IMG/VR virus record: IMGVR_UViG_3300043775_000604
Location: 1-61,529 of that record
Reading direction: 5' to 3' (one strand)
DNA: 61,529 nucleotides
Origin: a virus
Positions within the stretch are counted from its first letter, which is position 1, and every line of letters starts with the position of its first letter. Of the stretch, positions 57,677 through 61,529 are shown in pieces. The notes below the pieces were generated by a model that was not told where the DNA came from, did no database searches, and saw only the letters and a list, made by a program, of their open reading frames with translations. The position numbers and the translations under genes were made by a program.

Positions 57677-57885
57677 CATTTACTGTCATCAAAGTAGTAG
57701 TCATAGATTCTGAATAAATAATCCACATGGGTCTCATCATCTAATATTAATAATCCGGCGATGTCTTCAATAAAGGATAAGACCTCATCATTAACCGTGA
57801 TATTAATAAGACCATAGTTACTTCTGTGAATTTCTTCCATTAATAAACTGTACATTTCCTCGTGAAATAAATCTCTTGTTTCCAT
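57661..57885 (-). CDS. First early gene, acidic small protein
   Basis: A 74-residue very acidic protein (LFHEEMYSLLMEEIHRS, then EVLSFIEDIAGLLILDDE). It is the first gene of the - strand arm, 128 bases after the GATAA box of promoter copy 14. An acidic first gene product is typical of anti-host proteins such as polymerase or nuclease inhibitors, but that is only an inference here. Confidence 0.65.
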   Translation of the reverse strand: METRDLFHEEMYSLLMEEIHRSNYGLINITVNDEVLSFIEDIAGLLILDDETHVDYLFRIYDYYFDDSKWDEVL

Positions 57886-57903
57886 AATTATTTAATTTAA
57901 AGG

Positions 57904-57997
57904 TTATTATTATTATTTATTATTATTATTTATTATTATTATTATTATTTATTTATTATTTATTATTTAATATTTAATATTTAATATTTATTACTTT
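57904..57997. repeat. AT-only simple repeat
   Basis: Runs of TTA / TTTA units with almost no G or C, between the first early gene and promoter copy 14. It would be the untranslated leader of that gene and, being easily melted, could also help origin opening. Confidence 0.75.
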
Positions 57998-58012
57998 CTG
58001 ATTTCATATATA

Positions 58013-58042
58013 TTATCATTATATCCCCGTATTTATCTTGTA
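58013..58042 (-). promoter_or_regulatory. Bipartite promoter element, copy 14
   Basis: On the - strand TACAAGATAAATACG, ten bases, then GATAATATATATGAAAT. It is 128 bases from the first early gene and 81 bases downstream of copy 15. Confidence 0.75.
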
Positions 58043-58093
58043 AATAATATATATAAATATAAAAAATAAATTTAAAAAAAGTGTTTTATTATA

Positions 58094-58123
58094 CTATCAA
58101 TATATCTCCGTGTTTATACTGTA
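58094..58123 (-). promoter_or_regulatory. Bipartite promoter element, copy 15
   Basis: On the - strand TACAGTATAAACACG, ten bases, then GATAGTATAATAAAAC (one change in the right box). It is the outermost copy of the series, with TGCTATAC and CTCCG motifs on its upstream side. Confidence 0.65.
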
Positions 58124-58171
58124 TGCTATACGCTCCGCTTCGCTCCGCTTGTATGTACTATAACCATAATC

Positions 58172-58216
58172 CATAACAAACACACATCATCTAATCATAA
58201 CAAACACACATCATCT
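58172..58216. repeat. Two 21-base direct repeats (iteron-like)
   Basis: CATAACAAACACACATCATCT occurs at 58172-58192 and again at 58196-58216, 24 bases apart start to start, a spacing close to two helical turns. Such paired repeats often bind a replication initiator or regulator. Confidence 0.65.
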
Positions 58217-58464
58217 GTTAACTAGCAAGCATAATACACACATAAGTACTAGTAATACATGGATATCTAGATACTTTACGATGTACCACAGGAAAAGGCA
58301 AAACTTTTTCATCAATTTCAAAATCACATACCCGGGGGCTAAAAATCAGATTCATTTTCTTTTTAAAAAGTAAAGTTCAATTGTAGTATATAACCCCTTA
58401 GTCCTTTATATCTAACAATACATTTTTTATTCCACTGGTAATATAATATAAAATTATATACAGT

Positions 58465-58508
58465 GTGACGTTAGCTGATTAAGTTAATAAATAGTAGGCT
58501 ATTGTCAC
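58465..58508 (+). promoter_or_regulatory. Palindromic control element, copy C (late arm)
   Basis: GTGACGTTAGC at the left, centre TTAAGTTAATAAATAGT, GGCTATTGTCAC at the right; 44 bases. It ends 76 bases before the first late gene at 58585 and is the best candidate for the late promoter or its operator. Confidence 0.65.
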
Positions 58509-58584
58509 TATTTTGTTATTAGTTATGCACCGTAAAATTACTTGTCGATGCGTAATAGTATATACTATATTAAAGTGTAAAATT

Positions 58585-58860
58585 ATGTTTCAATTAAGAT
58601 CGCAATCACCGTTGTTAAAACAGAAGTTATCTCCTAAGGCTGCTAAGGCTAAAGCCGAGAGAGATCTTGCTTATGCTAAGACTGATCAACGTAAGGCTAA
58701 GAAGGCTGATGCACAGAGAAGACGTAGAGCTAATCCTGGTGCTGCTAAAGGAATGGATTGGGACCATAAGAATCAGAGATGGGAATCACCTGCTCAGAAT
58801 AGAGGTAACGATGGTTTAGGCACCAAATCAGAGAGTGGCAAACAATATAGAACAAGATAA
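58585..58860 (+). CDS. Basic small late protein with SP motif
   Basis: A 91-residue, very basic protein starting MFQLRSQSPLL. Nearly the same N-terminus opens the next gene (MAFKLRSQSPL). The rest is Lys/Ala/Arg-rich and probably disordered. The ATG at 58585 is preferred to one at 58513 because it gives this shared start and the upstream codons lie just after element C. It may be a DNA-condensing or virion protein. Confidence 0.65.
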   Translation: MFQLRSQSPLLKQKLSPKAAKAKAERDLAYAKTDQRKAKKADAQRRRRANPGAAKGMDWDHKNQRWESPAQNRGNDGLGTKSESGKQYRTR

Positions 58861-58861
58861 C

Positions 58862-59461
58862 ATGGCATTTAAACTAAGATCACAGTCTCCACTGAGACAG
58901 AAAAACGGTAAAACTCAATCTTTCGAAGAATATACTAAGAAAAGATTTGGGGAACAAAAAGGATATAAAGAGACTCCTACGCTAAGCCCCTCTGGTAAAA
59001 CTAGTTATAAGGTAACAAAAAACGGTAAAGATATAACTGGGTCAAAAGATTCTCAAAAATATAAGGCCAAGCAAAAAATGGAAAATTTAGAGAAGGTACA
59101 AGATTATGAAACTACAAATAAGCCAAACGTATATATGGCAGATCCAACAGGAATGTCAAGCTGGGGAGATGCAAAGAGAGGATTTCAACATATAGGGATG
59201 ATGGCTTCAACAGGGGATTGGAAAAAAGATAGATTACTTAAAGATGCTTTGGATATTGCTTCAGCCGTTCCTTTAGTTGGTAAAGCTTCTGCAGTAAAAA
59301 CCGGTCTTAACCTTGTTAAGAAAGCCGCTCCGAAAGCGTCTAAAGTATCTAAAGTTGTTAAAGCTGTTAAAAATTCTAAATTAACCCCAGCTGCTGCAAC
59401 AGCGGCAGGAGATCAGGTTAGTGAAGCTATATCTAATAAAAATAAAAATAAAAAAAGATAA
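58862..59461 (+). CDS. Late protein with SP motif
   Basis: A 199-residue basic protein starting MAFKLRSQSPL, one base after the previous stop. The first 90 residues are polar and Lys-rich; residues 115-155 form a helical, Gly/Ala-rich segment (LDIASAVPLVGKASAVKTGL) and the end is Lys-rich. The composition suggests a minor virion or ejected protein. No family recognised. Confidence 0.65.
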   Translation: MAFKLRSQSPLRQKNGKTQSFEEYTKKRFGEQKGYKETPTLSPSGKTSYKVTKNGKDITGSKDSQKYKAKQKMENLEKVQDYETTNKPNVYMADPTGMSSWGDAKRGFQHIGMMASTGDWKKDRLLKDALDIASAVPLVGKASAVKTGLNLVKKAAPKASKVSKVVKAVKNSKLTPAAATAAGDQVSEAISNKNKNKKR

Positions 59462-59463
59462 CT

Positions 59464-59724
59464 ATGGCCACGCAAATGTTTCAAGGGAGAGGTCAATTGA
59501 TTGATAGATTAATAGCCCAGGTTGGTAGCAGAGGATTAGCTATAGGTATATTAAAGAAGAGGGGTGATTTGACGGATTCAGGTGAGCTAACGGCTAAGGG
59601 TAGAAAAAGAGATGCGATGACTGCTGAGGAGAGAGCTAAGGACCGTGCTTCTAAAGAAAGCGGTAGACCTGATGAAGACTTCGTTTATAATCCAGCTAAG
59701 AACAGTACAAGATTAAAAAAGTAA
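59464..59724 (+). CDS. Conserved small late protein
   Basis: An 86-residue basic protein ending in MTAEERAKDRASKESGR, then YNPAKNSTRLKK, a tail I recognise from small conserved proteins of marine phages including cyanophages. The first half is a helix-loop (LIDRLIAQVGSRGLAIGILKKRG). Probably a virion component; function unknown. Confidence 0.65.
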   Translation: MATQMFQGRGQLIDRLIAQVGSRGLAIGILKKRGDLTDSGELTAKGRKRDAMTAEERAKDRASKESGRPDEDFVYNPAKNSTRLKK

Positions 59725-59748
59725 TGTATCATAAATAAAAGAAATAAT

Positions 59749-60285
59749 ATGGCATGTAAATGTAAAGGCAAATGCTATTGTGGAGCAATGGCTAAAAAAT
59801 CACCTGTTATGCAGGATAGAAAAGTAGCTACTAGAGAAATTAAAAAATACGCTGGCAGCGAAAAGGCGAAGAGCCAACCAAAAAAGCCTGTTGCAAAACC
59901 TGCAGCAAAGCCTAAACCTAAAAAGGTCGACAATCCGGTGGATATGTATAAAGGTCTTAAAGACGCTTGGGGTAAACCGGTTGGAGGAGAAGGCACAAGA
60001 CCTCCTTTCAGTCAAAAAAAAACAGCCGCTTGGGCGCGCAAAGAAGGTAAAGATCCTAAAGGTGGATTGAATGCTAAAGGCGTAGCTAGTTATAGAAGAG
60101 AGAATCCAGGATCTAAATTGCAAACGGCGGTTACTAAAAAACCATCGGAATTAAAACCGGGCAGTAAGGATGCTAAGAGACGTAAATCTTTTTGTGCTAG
60201 AATGTCCGGAATGCCAGGGCCTATGAAAAAACCCAATGGAGAACCAACAAGAAAGAAACTTGCGTTGGACAAATGGAATTGCTAA
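59749..60285 (+). CDS. DUF6321-type late protein
   Basis: A 178-residue, very basic protein. The N-terminus has Cys-rich MACKCKGKCYCG and KKSPVMQ. The C-terminal half carries the pattern of the DUF6321 phage family: KTAAWARKEGKDPKGGLNAK, then SFCARMSGMPGPMKKPNGEP and KLALDKWNC. It is widespread in marine phages, with unknown role. The basic composition suggests DNA or RNA contact within the virion. Confidence 0.75.
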   Translation: MACKCKGKCYCGAMAKKSPVMQDRKVATREIKKYAGSEKAKSQPKKPVAKPAAKPKPKKVDNPVDMYKGLKDAWGKPVGGEGTRPPFSQKKTAAWARKEGKDPKGGLNAKGVASYRRENPGSKLQTAVTKKPSELKPGSKDAKRRKSFCARMSGMPGPMKKPNGEPTRKKLALDKWNC

Positions 60286-60316
60286 AATAAATTAACAAAT
60301 AAAAAATAAATAAGAA

Positions 60317-60586
60317 ATGGGACAATACGGAAATCAACCAGATTTTGCAACACGAGTAGGTACTATATCTGCTTTTCCAACAACAGGTATACAATCAGCC
60401 GCGATATATATAGGTTCGGTAACAGACCCTAGTTTAACAACAACATCGATAACAGTGAGACCAGTTGGTAATAGCAGTGACGTTACTTTTACTGGTATAA
60501 CTAGTGGTAGCTTTTTACCTGTTATAGTTACATCAATAACATCAGCTGTTAACATACCTGCTAGCAGCGTATTATTAGTATACTAA
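60317..60586 (+). CDS. Small beta-rich structural protein candidate
   Basis: An 89-residue Thr/Ser/Val-rich protein with no charged patches, likely a small beta-sandwich. It is similar in style to the 111-residue protein at 5418. It lies directly before a fibre-like gene. Possibly a decoration or fibre-base protein. Confidence 0.55.
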   Translation: MGQYGNQPDFATRVGTISAFPTTGIQSAAIYIGSVTDPSLTTTSITVRPVGNSSDVTFTGITSGSFLPVIVTSITSAVNIPASSVLLVY

Positions 60587-60587
60587 T

Positions 60588-61394
60588 ATGATAGGTCTAG
60601 GAATAGGGGTAGCGTGGAAGAATAACAATAAGCCTAGTGGTAGCAGTTTTGATGCAGATTATCAAGCTGTATTGACTAGAGCTAACAATCTTGGATATTC
60701 AGTACCTACGTATGCGCAACAAATAGTACAAAATAAATTAGTTTTAGATTTAAAAGCAGGTGGTGTTTGGACTAAATTGGATGTTTTTTATGTTTTTGCA
60801 ACTGGAACAAATGGTAACAGAGACTTCGCTACATTGAATTGGAAAACTCCCACGTCATATCAAGCAACGTTAAACAATCCATTAACTTTTAATACAAATA
60901 ATGGGCTTACAGCTTCTAGCACAGCGAACGTTTCAACCAACCTTAGTCCATCAACTAATATAGGAGAATATAAACTAAATGATGCGAGTAGGTTTGCTTG
61001 GATACACACTGCTGGTACAGGAACTATCGATGGTGTGGGTGGTAGCTCAGCGAATAGACTTACTTTTGATGGAACTCTACCGCAAAATATCAACAATGGA
61101 ACAGTAAGTAATGCTACTGGTGCTTTATCAGGAGCTGGTTTAAAATCAATTAACAGACCTGCAAGTAATCAAATAAGAGTCTTTCAAAATACAAATTTAA
61201 GTGTAAGTGGAACTAGTAATAGTTCATCATTAAGTACAACGCCTCAATTAGTTTTTAGGTCATTAACAAATTACGGAACTCACACAATTTCTGTTTACGG
61301 AATGGGAGCTTCTTTAGTCACTTCTGGAGGTGATGCAACTTTGAATACAAACTTATACAACGCAATTAATACTTATATGACAAATTTAGTTTAA
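60588..61394 (+). CDS. Putative tail fibre / adhesin
   Basis: A 268-residue beta-rich protein. The opening (DADYQAVLTRANNLGYSVPTYAQQIVQNKLV, broken by charged residues) is a helical domain that I associate with fibre or adhesin proteins of flavobacterial phages, followed by KLDVFYVFATGTNGNRDFATLNWK and a Ser/Thr/Asn-rich lectin-like body. It probably contacts the host surface. It is one base from each neighbouring gene. Confidence 0.6.
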   Translation: MIGLGIGVAWKNNNKPSGSSFDADYQAVLTRANNLGYSVPTYAQQIVQNKLVLDLKAGGVWTKLDVFYVFATGTNGNRDFATLNWKTPTSYQATLNNPLTFNTNNGLTASSTANVSTNLSPSTNIGEYKLNDASRFAWIHTAGTGTIDGVGGSSANRLTFDGTLPQNINNGTVSNATGALSGAGLKSINRPASNQIRVFQNTNLSVSGTSNSSSLSTTPQLVFRSLTNYGTHTISVYGMGASLVTSGGDATLNTNLYNAINTYMTNLV

Positions 61395-61395
61395 T

Positions 61396-61529
61396 ATGAT
61401 AGTTTTACATCCAAATACAGAACAATACAATGCTTTAAATGGGTACACAAATGGTGCTTGTAGATTAGAGTTTGTAAAAGATGGAGCAGGTAAATGGTTT
61501 ATGACACTTGATGCACTTACATACGAACC
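61396..61529 (+). CDS. Small protein across the circular join (5' part)
   Basis: Start of a 68-residue protein that runs over the join of the circle: ATG at 61396, one base after the stop of the preceding fibre-like gene, continuing at base 1 and stopping at 200. No membrane segment or known motif is seen. It sits between two fibre-like genes in the late arm, so a structural or assembly role is possible, but the function is unknown. Confidence 0.75.
   Translation, partial: MIVLHPNTEQYNALNGYTNGACRLEFVKDGAGKWFMTLDALTYE
61403..61529. repeat. Terminal overlap, right copy
   Basis: Identical to the first 127 bases of the window. It should be trimmed before any count of genome length or gene content. 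It lies inside the small gene that begins at 61396 and finishes at 200. Confidence 0.95.

Larger units (their letters stand above)
57886..58584. other. Divergent gene-free region, origin candidate
   Basis: About 700 bases without a gene, from which both arms are transcribed away. It contains the AT-only repeat, promoter copies 14 and 15 (- strand), two 21-base direct repeats, a short C-G patch (CCCGGGGG near 58331) and palindromic element C before the late arm. This is the largest non-coding stretch and the best place for a replication origin and switch. Confidence 0.6.

Noticed and set aside
57904-57997. CRISPR array or coding repeat in the TTA-rich tract
   Set aside because: Units are 3-4 bases with no spacers and no open frame; it is a simple AT repeat.
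58513-58584. N-terminal extension of the first late gene from ATG 58513
   Set aside because: The added 24 residues are Cys/Val/Ile-rich and unlike the rest, while ATG 58585 gives a start shared with the next gene.
1-61529. Signs of lysogeny (integrase, excisionase, attachment site)
   Set aside because: No recombinase motif was found in any ORF, and the only HTH protein lacks repressor-type neighbours.

Overview
The window is one complete, circularly closed genome of a tailed, short-tailed (podovirus-like) phage. Bases 1-127 are repeated exactly at 61403-61529, so the unique circle is 61,402 bp, and one small gene runs across the join. The host is probably a Bacteroidota bacterium, likely flavobacterial. 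The reasons are an AT-rich genome, A-rich leaders with no Shine-Dalgarno sequence, a phage gene with a signal peptide ending in a Bacteroidota-style A|Q cleavage site, and structural proteins resembling those of Bacteroidota podophages. Host and family calls are from memory of protein families, not from a search.

The genome has two opposing arms. The late arm is on the + strand, from about 58.5 kb through the join to 35.4 kb. In order it holds small late proteins, fibre-like proteins (60.6 kb to 1.2 kb), a lysis cassette (holin-like, membrane-anchored Rz-like, M15 endopeptidase), GroEL and GroES, a run of small late genes with a tRNA, a second GroES-like protein, and the packaging and head genes (small terminase candidate, large terminase, portal, scaffold, major capsid). 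Neck and tail genes follow, including a tail protein split into two ORFs, a cupin-like protein, a protein with an S74-type chaperone end, and a 2845-residue multidomain virion protein.

The early/middle arm is on the - strand, from 58.1 kb down to 35.55 kb. Its distal part holds nucleotide and DNA metabolism: class II ribonucleotide reductase, a thymidylate synthase homologue with an Asn-to-Asp change at the base-recognition position, two MazG-like proteins, an endonuclease I-like nuclease, primase-helicase, SSB-like protein, a RecE-like nuclease, an ERF annealing protein, a sigma factor and an HTH protein. Its proximal part (about 46-58 kb) is a dense array of roughly 35 tiny genes, most unrecognised. 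I found no DNA polymerase, RNA polymerase or integrase.

The most interesting feature is the control layer. Sixteen copies of a bipartite element (TACARRACNAATACG, a ten-base spacer, then GATAATATA, read on the - strand) occur between 48.8 and 58.1 kb. Eleven sit 20-48 bases upstream of a - strand start codon, so they look like a phage-specific promoter series, and the phage encodes a sigma factor that could read them. Several of these units end in compact hairpins that enclose the stop codon. A second element of 44-46 bp with palindromic arms (TGACGTTAGC and its complement) occurs three times: over the start of the HTH gene, in the proximal early arm, and just ahead of the late arm. This could form an early-to-late switch. 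The two arms converge at a bidirectional terminator near 35.5 kb and diverge from a 700-bp gene-free region at 57.9-58.6 kb that carries paired 21-bp repeats and may include the replication origin.
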